Below, piece after piece: positions 18,291 through 31,800 of a stretch of DNA of 64,000 bases (positions are counted from its first letter, which is position 1; every line of letters starts with the position of its first letter). The position numbers and the translations under genes were made by a program. The notes beneath the pieces are model-generated. The model made no database searches. It had not been told where the DNA came from and was given only the letters and a program-made list of their open reading frames with translations. The stretch is taken from contig OY979717.1 in the NCBI GenBank assembly GCA_963855995.1, forward strand, positions 3,469,179 to 3,533,178. Reading direction: 5' to 3'. Origin of the DNA: Muricea muricata. Its lineage: Eukaryota; Cnidaria; Anthozoa; Malacalcyonacea; Plexauridae.

Positions 18291-18327
18291 ATCCCTTTCA
18301 TAGCTATATGGGGGGGGGTAATCTACT

Positions 18328-20571
18328 CATCTCTCTATGATCCACTTCAATTTTTAGCACCGTTTGCAATACGAGCGAAGATCCTAACGCAAGAAATCTG
18401 GACGGCCGGTTTGAAGTGCGACGATGCCCTTCCATGCCCCCTAAAAGCAAAGTGGACGAGCTGGGTGACAGAGCTACCTGATCTATCACGTGTTGTGATT
18501 CCTCGCAGTCTGCGTTTACCAGAACCAGAGTCAGTCAATTTACACCTCTTTGCCGATGCCTCTAAGGATGCTTACGCCTGTGCAGCCAACCTCGTTTGTC
18601 ACTACGCCAACAGCCCTACAACGTCACATCTTGTTGCATCGAAGTGTCGGGTATCACCCCTGAAAGCTGTAACGATACCCCGTTTAGAGCTGATGGGCGC
18701 CGTTCTTTCAAGCCGTCTAGCTCGAAGTATTTTAAACGTATTGACGGTCGCCCGAGTCATTTATATTTATTGGACGGATTCGGAGAGCGTGTGTTACTGG
18801 GTACGCAATCAGAGCCACGAGTTCAAACCGTTTGCCGCTAACCGCATCGGCGAAATTCAGCGCACGACTAGCCCTAACCAATGGCGACACGTACCAGGAA
18901 CTGAGAATCCAGCCAACCTGCCAACCACAGGTATATCTGCAGACGACCTAAGTAAGAGTACCTTCTGAATGGAAGGTCCTTCATTTCTAAAGGAAGGTGA
19001 AAGCGCCTGGCCTGACCCTCCTCCCAGTAAAGCAAAACAAACAGCTGTCGAATTCGAGAGACGGGCGACTACGAAGACGTACACGACTACTAACGCTGAA
19101 TCTAGTTTTATCGACCCATCCCGATTCTCAAGCTTACGACGTCTATATCGTGTTACGGGATGGATGACACATTTTATTGCCAATTGCAAAGTCCGCAAGA
19201 AGACTGAGAGAAACATTGAAAAAACACTTTCTGTTGACGAAATAGCTGACGTGGAACACTTTTCGATCAAGCACGCTCAGAAAAGAAGTTATCCAAAGGG
19301 AGTAAACGAGAAGTCCTTAGTCAAGCTAGAACCCATGAAAGACGATCAAGGTTTGCTTCGAGTAAATTGACGTTTACGCTTTGCTGAAAACCTTCCCTAC
19401 GACACGAAGCACGCTATACTTCTACCAAAACATGATCATCTGACGCAACTTATAATCCTGGATGCGCACGAGACCCTTGGCCATGGGACGGGAGTGGAAC
19501 ACACATTGACGAAACTGCGAGTTCGCTTTTGGGTCATCAACGGCAGAAGTAAGGTTCGAAGCATCATTAAGTCGTGTCCAGCGTGTCGGCAACGGTTCTC
19601 AACGCAGACAGCCAGTCAAATGATGGCGCCACTGCCCAAGTCCAGATTGCATTCGTTACGAGCCTTCGATAAGGTTGGAATCGATTACGCAAGCCCTTTC
19701 CAAACCAAGCAAGGGCGTGGGAAGACAAGAGCAAAACGTTATTTGTGTCTGTTTGCCTGCCTGGCTGGCTACGAGAGCAGTCCGTCTAGAAATGTCGTAC
19801 GCTTTAGACACGGACTCGTTTGTAAACGGCTTTACCCGTATGACATCAAGGAGGGGGACGCCTAGATACGTTCTTACGGACTTCGGTACAAATTTTGTCG
19901 GCGCTGAGCGTGAGATCCGCGAGTTGGTTCACGCTCTTGACCGCACCAAAATCATTGAAGACAAAACTGTACATCATCCTATCGAGTGGAAGTTTAACCC
20001 TCCAAGTGCTCATCACTTCGGCGGCGTCTTCGAGGCTATGGTGAAAAGTGCAAAGAGGGCTATGAAAGCGATATTGGGGAATGCTGAAATAACGGACGCT
20101 GCTGACGGCCATATGCGGTGCAGAAAAGCTGCTAAATTCCCGCCCAATCACCTACGTCAATTCAAACCTAGACGATCCCTCACCGCTTACGCCCAACCAT
20201 TTTCTCATGGGACAAGTTGGAGGTTCGTTTGCCCCCGTCGTTTTAGATCAAACAGAAGTGCATAATCCCAGGAAGCGGTGGCATCGCGTACAGCAACTCT
20301 TCAACAATTCTGGAAACGATGGAGAAGAGAACTGCTGCCATGTCTGAACGTGAGAAGGAAGTGGGTACATCCTGAGCATAATTTAAAACGGGACGACGTA
20401 GTGTTCATTGCAGAGCATAAAGACAACCGAGGAGAACGGCCACTTGGGCGAGGTACGGAAGCATATCCTGGTGACGACGGTCTAGTGAGAGTCGTTAAAG
20501 TTTGGTCGAAGAATAAGGAGTACACGAGACTCGAAGATCGCTTATGTCCTCTGGGATATGTTGAAGAGTAA
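18328..20571 (+). pseudogene. BEL/Pao 1 pol, RNase H and integrase part
   Basis: Resumes the pol frame after the Polinton target duplication with LYDPLQFLAPFAIRAK, the standard BEL block after the RT. It continues with an RNase H region (LFADASKDAYACA, PRLELMGAV, WTDSESVCYWV), then stops at 18968. Further frames at 18969-19370, 19494-19865, 19800-20265 and 20278-20571 carry the zinc-binding integrase N-terminus (CPACRQRF), the DDE core (VLTDFGTNF, PPSAHHFGGVFE) and the BEL C-terminal domain (QQFWKRWRRELL). At least four frame breaks. Confidence 0.85.
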
Positions 20572-20659
20572 TTGATAAGAAACGATAAGTCTATTTCTAA
20601 AATTTTTAACAATAGTTATGATTATGTTAATAATTTCTCGAATTTCATTTGAGAGGGGA

Positions 20660-21309
20660 TGTTCGAAAACTAATCATTAGTATCGTTTGGCATGCATAAA
20701 ATTCTTATTAGTTATACGCGGTACGCTTGTAACGCGGGCAGAAAAACGTAGTCTTAACCAGGGTTGGTAACTTGGCTTTTTTAAGGCCAAATAACTCGAT
20801 TTGGCTTTTTTATTTCTTCTTTGGCCTTAAAAAAATGTTTGGCATTTTGGCTTTATTATCGAGTGACAAGATTTAAGTAAAAACTGTCAATGCCGTACAC
20901 ACATTCGTGTAAATACATGTTATTAAGGTATTTTATGTATGTGTTCAACATAAACCTGTATAATTTTTTGTGAAGTTGAAAACTTTTGAACTTAAATTTA
21001 GAATATTAGAAATTAGCTGGACCAAATCTGATTGATACCATGTCAAAACATTGATAAAATTTGGCTCTTTTTGGCTTTTTTGAAAAAAGGTAAAATTTGG
21101 CCTCGTTTTGTTAAATTTGGCCTTTTTTAAAACGTCATTTGGCGTTGTGCATGCGCAAAAGCCTACCAACCCTGGTCTTAACGTAATTTTACATTTTTGT
21201 AAACACATGGACGACTTTTAGAGAAAACATATTTGAATAAAACCTTTTTTAAGCGTTCTTGGGCCTTTTGGGCTGTTGACGAGTATTGACAGTTCTACTA
21301 TTGAGAACA
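20660..21309 (+). repeat. 3' LTR of BEL/Pao 1, split by a MITE
   Basis: 650 bp, equal to a 226-bp LTR plus 416 bp of MITE plus one 8-bp target duplication. Starts TGTTCG at 20660 and ends AACA at 21309, followed by CTCCA. Confidence 0.93.
20759..21174. mobile_element. hAT-type MITE in the BEL 3' LTR
   Basis: 416 bp with terminal inverted repeats CAGGGTTGG / CCAACCCTG and an 8-bp duplication GTCTTAAC at 20751-20758 and 21175-21182, diagnostic of hAT transposition. The interior is AT-rich with TTGGCTTTTT motifs in both orientations. Non-coding. The 5' LTR has the unoccupied site. Confidence 0.92.
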
Positions 21310-21489
21310 CTCCACGAGAAGAAATTGGATATACAAAATGAATGCGATTCTCCCGGGTAAAAAAATTTTCAACAAGTAATTCTTGTCGTTTTCTTGGGGC
21401 GCTATATGTTAAAAAGTGTGTCTTGTAGAGATATTTCAGTAAAATTGGAGTCTAAAACACGCGCATTGTCTATTTTCTAATTCAAAGCT

Positions 21490-22740
21490 TTATGGAAGCA
21501 CTTTGCTTTTTCCCGCTCCTTCCATAAGGCTCCCAAAACTCAAAGTGTTTATTTACATAAACAACTGAACATGATTTAAAGGTCAATAAAAAATCATTGT
21601 ATTAAACGTGAAAATGTTGTAGCAGTTGTGTTCATAAATGTAGAGGCATTGATCAATCTTGCTTCTGCAGTGGCATACTCGCATGCAGTGCATGCACAAC
21701 GTATATATACATAATATTTGAAAAGGGAGGAAACTCTTTCAATCGTAACCATACATACAACAAATTCAAACGTAAAACTCCGTCTCAAAATGCACACAAA
21801 ACACCAAATAAAATAGCTTAAAAGAAACGCTGACAACTAGTGAACAATATCCTAATAAAAATATTCGAAAAAACAAACAATAAAGCGGAGCGGAAAAAAT
21901 GTCCGAAATGTTCACCTAATTGCCGAAATATTTCGTGGGAAGATGCTGGGTGTAATCTCCGGTTTGAGGAACGAATTTCGTTGGTCGAAAAAAATAAACA
22001 AACTTACTTGGACTTTTGTGAATCCGGGGGATGTTGAGATTTTAAGATAAGCGAAAAATGTTAAATCTATTTTTTAAAAGGTCTATTTTAAAAGGTCTAT
22101 TTTAAAAGGTATTTTAAAGGTCTATTTTAAATCTATTTCAAAATGTGAGTTGGGAGAAAATGTAAAGGATGTTAAGTAACGGAATAGTGCGAAAAAGGTA
22201 AGAAAACTGACTTCACGCCTCTTTTCAGCATATCTCAAGACCTCAATACCAACCCCCCCCCCCCCCCATTCACGAGCAATTTGGTTTATTTTTCGACCAA
22301 TCAGATTTCTTCCTCAAACCAGAGAATACAGCCAGCATCGTCCCAAGAAATATTTCGGCAATTAGGCAAATTTGCACATTTTTTCCGCTTAATTATTATT
22401 TGTTTTTTTCGAGAATTTTTATCAGAAGATTGTTCATCGATAGTCAACGTTTTTTAAGCTATTATATTTGATCTTTTGAGGTAGAATTTTACGTTTGAAT
22501 TTGGTGTATGTATGTGAATGATTGAAAGAGTTTTTCCTTTTCAAATATTATGTATACGTACGTTATGCATGAACTTCGAGCATGTCATTGCAGAAGCAAG
22601 ATTGATCAGTGCATGTACATTTACGAATACAATAACTACACACTTTCACGTTAACACAATGAATTTTTATTGAAATTTTTAATCATGTTCAGTTGTTTAT
22701 TTAAATAAACACTTCGATTGTTGGGAGCCTTGTGCTCCTT
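21490..22740. repeat. Large foldback element in VPS50 intron 22
   Basis: Two imperfect arms of about 450 bp: 21515-21990 and the reverse complement of 22290-22740. They share segments such as GTTTATTTA(C/A)ATAAACA, GCAAGATTGATCA and CAAATATTATGTATA. The short ORF at 21840-22037 lies inside one arm and has no counterpart in the other, so it is not a gene. A poly-C run lies at 22252-22267. Confidence 0.65.
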
Positions 22741-22829
22741 CTTGAGCTTCGTATACAAACATTGTGACCTGTGCCCATTGTAAAATACTGCATGCAGTGA
22801 GTATTTTGTATTGACTATATATATCTGAC

Positions 22830-25800
22830 CTGGAACATCATCATCATCGTCATCGTCATCATCATCTTCGTGATTATCATTAACATCACCATCAACGCCC
22901 TGAATAAATCATTATGGAACAATGTAACATCAACAAAACTCGCAGTAATTTTGCTATTAGCTAAATATGCACTTCTTGTGAGGCTTTCGTGTTAAGGTTG
23001 ATGCAATACACAGGACAAGCTAGTATGAACCGCAAACATATTAATTTTTTTTAACAGATGCGACGGAAAAAGAGAGGCTGTCCTTGATCTACAACAAACA
23101 AGAAACTTTCCTCAAGAACCTAGTGTCAATTCTTAAGACAGATTTACTCATAACAATTGTTTTCTACACTTTTCTTCATTTGTTTCATTTTTCAGGTATT
23201 TCAGTTTAACAGGCATATTAATAACTTATCGCAGAAAATAAAATAATAATAATTATAGCAATAGATTAATATGCTTGCTAATACGCCGACGACTGCTAAT
23301 TGGAATCCGAATTAATCTATTTATTTCAATTGATTTTGGTAATAGGGCATGCAGGCTCACCAAAACAGCGTGAGCCAATTAATTTGGCCCGGATCACTCA
23401 CCCACCTAGTCAACGTTCTCGGTGGGAGGAAACCGGAGTATCCGAAGGAAACCCACGACTTTTGCCAGAGCGTTAACTTGTACCTTTTTTACATAAGGAC
23501 TGGGTTGGAGTCAGGTCGAAAAGTTCTTGCAGGGAATCGAACACACCTTAGAGATGAAAAGGCAAGTGAACTAACCTCTTTGCCACCGAGGCCGCCATGT
23601 TTCTTCAGTTTTGCATACAGAGAGAATGCACAATAAAAACAATGCTATACGCCTACATGAACATACCGTGTGAATAGTTGATAATAAGTCCTCACTTTCT
23701 TCTTCGGCTTTTTGATCATCAAATGGAGATACACCAGATCCATATCGAGAAAAGAAACCTGACCAAACGAAGCACGAAGTCAGTTACGCACATATTGCGC
23801 CAGAATGCGACAAAATAAACAATTTGTCCTGTCTTACTCATTTCAGCTTTAAAATTTCCGGAATCTGTTCTTCCATGACCTTTGCTTGGATATATTTTTC
23901 TAAGAAATTTAAATTCCTGAAAACGAACACAATGAGTTTGTTAACAAATAGCACGGTGTTTTAAGATTTGTAGAGACACGGTCAAGGACTTTCTTAACTC
24001 AATTTTGAAAACCATCTGACGCATGAGGAAGGAGTCAATGAATGTAATTAAAGAAGAAAAAACCCGGCAAAGTAGACTTCGAGCAAGTAAGTAATTTAAA
24101 CGAAATATATATTTCATTAATATATTCATTATATATTTACAAGGGGTTGCCAAAAAAAGACCCCCCTTCAAAAATGGCTTGGTTTATAATGACTATAAAT
24201 AAGGAGAATGTTAACAAAAGTTGTGTTTTTGTACTTGCAAAGGTACCTGTGTGTAAGTAGGAACAATAATGCAATTCTTACTCAAATGTTTGAGTTGAAC
24301 ATTGGTGAGTTTTTAAAATCAATTCAAAATGGCGGTTTTAAATTAAACACCTGTAATGTAGTTGAATTATTTCTTCAGCACGAGTCTTTTCTGCATTAAA
24401 TGTTCATAAACGACAAGGTGGGATGTGTCGATAAATGTATGCAAATTATTACTTTCAGGCGGAAATTTTTTTCCTCAACCGGGAGGTAGATTTTTACTTC
24501 AAAAACCCTAATCCAGAAAACAGAAACCAAAAGTTAGTAATTGTTTGCTTCAAGACCCAGATTTTTTGTTGACACAGCATTTGGATTACTCTGCGTCTAC
24601 ATCAGGTACTGATACATCCCACGATAGGTCAACCAACGGACTAAAACATGAAGTAAGTGTGGCCTTGCAGTTAACTTTGCCGATAAGAGAAGCACCAGCC
24701 TAAATGGATCGCATTCTAGAGGCGCATTCTTTTAAAGACACCATTGTGTACCTGAAATAATTACATTACCTATTACGGTTCAATGTTCTTTCACAATTCG
24801 ACTCACATTACTGAGTAAGTTTTAAATATTTAAACATATTTTTTGGCAAAGACTTTAATCATATTGTTGAATTTTAGGTTCAAAATCGCCATCTTTAATG
24901 TGGTTTAAAACTCATTAAACGGATCTGTTAATAAATATTTACGTAAGAATTGCAATCAATACTTGTTCTTACACACAGGTACCTATGCAAGTGCAAAAAC
25001 ACAACTTTTGTTAACATTCCCCTTATTTATAGTCATTTTAAACCAGGTAAGTTATTTTTGTCCCCCTGTACCTCTGATGATGGCCTGAGTCGCTCAGATT
25101 TGTAATAAACTAAATTTAATTAATATTGTGTTTCAACCAATTGTTTACAAATGAGTAAAATTCTCTTTTATCGACTTTTAAAGTACTAATCCTGTGCATT
25201 TCATCTATAAAGTGCATTTTAAGTTTTTTTAAAAACCTGCTAAATACAAGAAGACTTGTTTGACGACACAACTTAAACAGCGCCCGACACAAACCTGTAA
25301 ATTGTCAAGAGAAAAGTTCGCTTTAACAGGACACAACTCCCATACTTCGTTTTCCAAAAACATCCGAAGTTCTTCCAACCGGGATCTAATAAACGTTACT
25401 GCACAGTTATTGACAAAGCAAAGAGGACATTACAACTGCAGCCATTCTAAACAATTAGCTGATGAGTTTGAGCATGATATGCAGAGTTATTCAGGCCGAG
25501 TCATTACTATCTGTTATGGATGTAGCTGAAATCTGAGACGGGAAGCATTCGAATTGGTTTCAAGGTTCGGACTGTCGGACATCAGGTTCAACTTCATCTT
25601 TACCTACTAGATTATTTTATTACTGGTTGCTTTGTGCCACTGTAGTGTTAATTATTCAGCACAGTTGCATATAAATGTAGCAATAATAAAAACCTGTGAT
25701 AATTCTTGAAGTAATTCACGGTTTGCGTTCTAATTGAATCATGAAGTTCTTCTGATTTACTTCCACAGAATTCCTCCCCAATTGAAATTAATCTAGATAG

Positions 25801-28800
25801 TGAGAACATTTATATTTATTGGTATTTCATCCTTCCATGATATGCGAGCACAAGTGTGGAGCACAACAGACTAAAATGAATTGTTAAATTATGCTCTATC
25901 AACCTAAATTTATTTTGGACAGATATAAAAGTTATGAACTTTAGGAGTGGTAGATGCTCAATGTCTAATATGCTGTATGATTTCAAGTACTTCTTTATAA
26001 ACTCAAGCATTTTTGGGAAGTTGTTTTCAAATTTAAGGACATTTAAGGACATGCACTCAAGTTTAATTGTATGAATCCCGGCTTCACACATGTGCACATT
26101 GTCTATATAGTGCATTACTGGAATTCTGTATTTTTATTCAAAACTCATTGCCCCTGGAGCACTGCATACGATGCAATAAATTATAAGTCAAGTGCGGTAA
26201 ACATATATCCTCACCTATTTACTAGATCTAAAACATGAATAAAATCGTCGTATTTAAAATATGACAAGTCCGTTCCCAATAAATAACACTTCACTCTTTC
26301 TTGGACTTCCTAAAAAAATGATCTGAAGTTTCACACGAGTCACGATTTAGGGGCAGTTAGTGTACTTCTAGATCTCTAGAGTTGTAGATCTCTAGATCTC
26401 TAGTGTAGATCTCTAGATCTCTAGATCTCTAGAGTAGTGTAGATCTCTAGATCTCTAGATCTGTAGTGTAGATCTCTAGATCTCTAGATCTCTAGATCTC
26501 TAGAGTTGTAGAATTAGGGTTCGCAATAGATTTAAAGAATATATAGGGTTAAGATTGGGTTAAGATTAGGGTAAGAGATAGTTTAGGGTTAGCATTGGGA
26601 GTGAGATTAGGATTACAATACAAAAAGTCTAAAAATAGAAAAACACATGAAGCATAATAGGTATCGATTTATTTTTTTTTTTTTTGGGGGGGGGGTTCTT
26701 TTATACATAGACTAGTTTTCTGTTGTTGGATACACAATACATTCAATCACTCATGGGACGCCCATTTTATATTTGAAATTTGCGTATTACATTTAGAGAT
26801 ATTCATAAGAGGATACTGGAGAGATACTCATAAGAGGTACACGACCGATACTGGTTTCACTGGTATATTAAACTATAGTTTATTAAATTAAGGTATAGCA
26901 CCTTGAATGATCAGCCCGGGTAAGAAAAACTGGGGCGGACAAGTGCTGCAAACACACCTCATATACGAAGTATTGTCATACTGGCATTATATATGTGTTT
27001 CCTAGGATGAGTTTAATATCATCTCGAAGCATTCATGGTTAGAAGGCCTCCGCCAATTTGAAAATTTACATTTATTTTTCAGAACATTTCGCAGTCATCC
27101 TGCTATTATCAGAAAAATATGCAATTGAGAGAGAGCGTTTTGATTTTTTTTCTCTTTTGAAAGCAGATAGTACAATTTTACCTTCCAAACTCTGTGTAGC
27201 CCGTGGTTCAACTTCTGAGTGACATATTTTTTATTATAAGATGCTTCACCATCATTTTCGTCTTCAGTTTGCAGAAAATCTTCGTGTTGCTTATGCCACT
27301 GCGTTACTTCATAGTAATTGGACATCACTTTCCACAGGGTCTGCAAGATTGTTGTATAACATTTATAGCTTAACATGCCGCAGGTACAGTTATTCAATCA
27401 TGTATAGTTAGTATATTACCAACTGAACTATGTAACACTGCTGCTATAAATTATAGGAATAGTTGTTATGGGAGGGTGTGAATTACGTAAACAGAAAAAT
27501 CATATCAATGATGGTGGATCACAAAGGGGCATTTTTTCCGTCAGCATGCGAGGTCGCCTGATTTATAAAAGCAGAAAGTTATTACGACTGCCTTCATTTG
27601 TGTTTGCATGGTAGTTGGGTATGTGTACAGCTTAGCGACTTAGTATTATCGAATCGTTTTCTATAAAACATGTAGCAAACTCTCTGCAGTCATGTACAGT
27701 AAAGAAAATTACTCATAGTCAGTAGCGCAGCCAACTCGACGATTCAGCCCTGCTATGCAAACATTTCTCTATATATTCCTAAATGTGAAAACAATCAATT
27801 TCCAAAGAAATGAGCGATAAAAATAATATGAAATTTGCATTAGTGGGACTAAATTATTGGGCTGGGTACGCCAGTGTTACATAAGTCTTACTTTGCATAA
27901 ATCAACCAAACATGGAGTAAAGTCATCAACTCCAACTTTCTAAAGAAACAAAAACTGTGTTAACAAAATCCACCTTGCCAGAAACAGCTGAAATGCCTTT
28001 TATATAAAGTAATTACACATGAAAACTACACATCGCATCACGTTGGTTGTCAAAGCTTCAAAAGGCGTGCTTGTTGTCGTGACACAGCAGCATCGATAAA
28101 ACATTTACTGTACCTGACAAAGTTCTTGAAATGGGATAGTCTGTATGCCACCTTCATTCAAATCCTCTGGACAGTTCTCCTACAAATCATTTGAATCTAA
28201 TGAAACTGATCGTACAGATGTGCCTGCACAGGAAGAAAAGCGTTAAAAAATGTCATGCCGAAAAAAGTTATTCGAAACAAAAAATTTGACTAAAAATAGT
28301 GCTGTAACAAAACAATGCCGAATGCAACGTAATGCAGTGTAATTCAGTGCAATATAAGTGCAAATGCAATGCAATACAAAATGCATACGAGCCTGAAACA
28401 AACCTCGACATGCTTCAGTAAAACAAGAAATGCCTCACTATTTATGGCGTTCATAAAGTGAAGATGAAGTTGATCCATTGCAACCTTAAACACGATATCA
28501 AATAATTAATAGTGAACATTGATTGAAAAACTGATGTTCCGCTAAGAAACGTCACATCACAGACTGCATAAGCATCAGTTGGCCCACGCGAACAACTACC
28601 GGTATTGCACATTCAATCAATGAAAGACCTACCTGAATTTTACCAAGATATCTATAAGCAGTTTGTAACTTTTCATAATGCAACGCATCAAAGTTATTAC
28701 ACGTTTTAGCCAGGGCACTATCCAACTCGCTCTATAAAATAAGAGATTTGATATACTGCATACTGTTCACGCATGTGTGATGGGAGAGACATAAATTTCT

Positions 28801-31800
28801 TTATTTTAAGGTATTACAGAAATATATATCGTAAAGTATATCATACAAATAAATTTTTCTGTGAATTTTTATTAAGAAGTCCCTGCTTGGCGTTAAAGTC
28901 CTACTAATCAACTGTGATGTAACACATTGCAAGACAATTCTTTTCAAAGTTTATTTTTGTCGATCGCTATATAACTCCGTTCTCTTCTCCCTGATCATTT
29001 TCAATGCTCTCTTCTGGTTTGTTTAATATGCTATATTGATTCTTTTCGTTTGGTTTATACTGCATGCATATTCATGTATCTAACAGGATATGCAATTTCC
29101 CCTTGTTTCGTTGCTGCTCATCTCAATTCTTTATCCCAATTCTTACATAACAGTAAATTCTTTATCTCAATTTTTACGTAACTGTAAATTCTTTATTTCA
29201 ATTCTTACACAACAGTAAATTCTGTGAGTGAAACTTTTTCTTAAACTAAAAAAACCTTAAAATTTTTTCTGAAACTAAAAAAACGTGTAAAAAAATAAAC
29301 TAGTTTTCTTAGAGTGCAGTAACAACAAAGATGTAGTTTATATTACCTCAATTTGAATAAGAATATCTTGAAGGTTAGCACTTAACTCACTAAAAAATAG
29401 ACAAAAAATGAGCAATAGGTATCAGAGCTTCCACAAACAGGAATATTTTCAAGGATTTTTTAAAAGAACGAATAGGGGAGGAATACTTTGGCAAGAGTAT
29501 TCCTTTTGGCACGAGTATTCCGTTGGTTACTACTAATAAAATGTTTTCTATCGTTAGCATAAAATGCTTTCTATCGTTTAAACGAAAATATTAGCAAGAA
29601 TTTGGTCAGGTATGCAGTGGAGTAAAAATATACAGAAAGATCATGAGTTTCAAAACTCAGTTGGAGACTGATGAAAGGTGCTTGAAAATTACCCTGACAA
29701 TAATGTGAGTATAATGCTGCCATTACAGGGGCTGAGATAGGGTAAAAAAGATTAAATAATGTTTGTTTGGTAACCTAATGATATTGAAACTTTCCCCCTC
29801 AGTATGGCCTAAAATCTGCGGATAAAAAATCCTTACATTGCGGAAGCTCTGCTGGGCTAAGCATGTCCGCAAAAATACTTTAATTAGGGCCATGGGCGTT
29901 TTTTCTGCGATTCAAGGGCTGAAATGCGAAAGAGCGGTGAATGATTGTAAGTGATCCCTTTCCGTAGACCATCAACAAATCCACTCATTTAAATGCTTCA
30001 AATCGCACCAAACGCCTTTAGATTCAAGCACGCAAAAAATTCTCCAAACTCAAGCAAGTATTTAAAAAGCCCACCTACCTTATACATTTATAATGTTTAA
30101 AAGCACGTGCAGCCTTTTCACACTCCAAACATAAATTAATTGCACCAGGATAGTCTTCCTCCTATCAAAGACAAAACAAAGCTGGCACGCAATGATTTAT
30201 TGTTACCAATACTTCTTACTTTCTCAAATATCTGCACGTTCATCCCTCGCAACATTATCACCATTTAAAAAAAAACGACGTATGACGTCACAAAAATTAC
30301 TTATAAGTGAAATTCAAAACTTTAGGAAGTTTTATGTAACTGTAACTGTACCTGTAGCATTTCTCGTAGTCGAACATCAGTTTGTTGCTGTAAAATATTA
30401 TGAAATCATTATTACGAGATCATTATAGTAGCACGTTGGTCAGTAAGAGCGAGTCAAATAACTCTCCTCCAAAACATTCTGGGAATTTCGGCAAAAATTC
30501 CTCGAAAGAAATATCGAATACTTACAGTTACATGGTGAGAATTGAATGTGAAATAAAGATTAATGACAAGCTCTGCTTTAAATTTTTATTTCAAAAATTT
30601 TAATAACAGGATGACAAGATAAAAACGAAATGGGAACTGTCTAACCGTTGTTAAAAATGAAACAACAGAGAGGTTCAGATTTGGCTTCCAATACCTCTAC
30701 CGCTACCTTAAGCTACCTTTCAGCCAATCAGATGTGCCGTACCCACCCGATTAACCAATCAAATTGTTTAAAAATCGGGAAAAGGCAGCGGGCGTCAAAT
30801 CTGAACCTCTCTGATTACATGAACTGGAAAGAAAGCTGCGATCTTTTTTACATTTCTGAGATATAAATAAGATACTTTTCGCTCAGCACACGGATGTCAT
30901 TTGCCCGATGTTAAAGAAACTTACAAGAGTTTTAATGGTTCCTAACGACTGTAATACATTGATCAAATGTTGTTTCTTTCTGTTTTTCGCCAACACAGTA
31001 AGACCTCCTAACGACGTCTCTCTTCGCGAATGTTCAAGGTGACTGGAAAAAGAAATTCAAATTTAAAACAACTTTCAGTCCTAATAAAACACAAAACAAT
31101 AGACACTCCGAAAATGGTAAACATTTTTATTCTTTACGTTTCGACTTTACATTTAAGTCATCTTCAGAAGAATGCATGGGCATGCATTGTTCAGTTCAAT
31201 AAAATAATCGAAGAATCAGACCACAGAACAAATCAGGTTCTATATTAAGTCCTGGCAAATATCAAAGCATACACATCAAATATAAAATGAACTAACAAAG
31301 CATTAATACTCGTACATAAAACAAAATATGGTATTTCTAGCCTATATGAATTTACTATCAAAATATCGCATTACTTTCGTCCGCTGTCACAGATTGTTTT
31401 CGCTAATTCAAGAGTGGCTTGGATGTCAATGACCCGTTGCAATTCCTTAACAACAAGAATACACATTTTCACAGAAATATTTAAAGACTACAGAAAAAAA
31501 GCACGTGGACATATACAAACCTGCATATACGCCTTTTGATTATCTAGAACTTTCATATACAGTTTCTTGGACACCTGAAATTTGGCAAAAACCATAATCA
31601 AACTGAAGCTTGCATATTAATTACATTCATAGTTAGGCGGCTAAACTTTTTAAACTGGGATCGGTTGTACCAATGGGAAATAGCTCTCTCCTCCGGATAG
31701 TGATTTTTTCAAACTTTCTATTAAACATATTCGGTTAACCTTAACTGGTTAAACCCATATTACAGATCAGCATTTTCGAGTCAAAGTCACTTCTTATCTC

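Larger units (their letters stand above)
5061..18327. mobile_element. Polinton/Maverick element, 13,267 bp, lacking PolB
   Basis: Termini begin AGTAGATTACCCC and are inverted at the other end. The 6-bp duplication CATCTC sits at 5055-5060 and 18328-18333, the standard Polinton signature. Encodes ATPase, adenain-like protease, major capsid protein, penton-like protein, basic core proteins and a DDE integrase. No protein-primed DNA polymerase B reading frame exists and there is no unassigned stretch large enough for one (the family protein is about 1000 residues). Most ORFs are intact. Visible damage is limited to one frameshift, one internal duplication and one stop in the integrase chromodomain. 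Confidence 0.96.
17289..18327 (-). repeat. Right terminal inverted repeat of the Polinton
   Basis: About 1,039 bp. Carries the second copy of the TIR gene and the mirrored subterminal repeats. Confidence 0.93.
2399..21309 (+). mobile_element. BEL/Pao LTR retrotransposon 1, decayed and interrupted
   Basis: The element is bounded by LTRs starting TGTTCGAAAAC and ending GAGAACA, with the 5-bp duplication CTCCA at 2394-2398 and 21310-21314. The PBS region at 2627-2642 resembles the usual BEL primer site, and a purine tract (GAGAGGGGA) precedes the 3' LTR. Gag and pol carry stops and frameshifts. A Polinton splits pol at 5060/18328 and a hAT MITE splits the 3' LTR. The LTR copies differ at many sites, so the insertion is old. 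It lies in the sense opposite to VPS50. Confidence 0.93.

Noticed and set aside
5061-18327. Element as a free adenovirus-like contig
   Set aside because: Exact 6-bp duplication and interruption of a BEL pol gene show integration in the host chromosome.
21840-22037. Cys-rich 65-codon ORF
   Set aside because: It lies in one arm of a foldback repeat and is not kept in the other arm.
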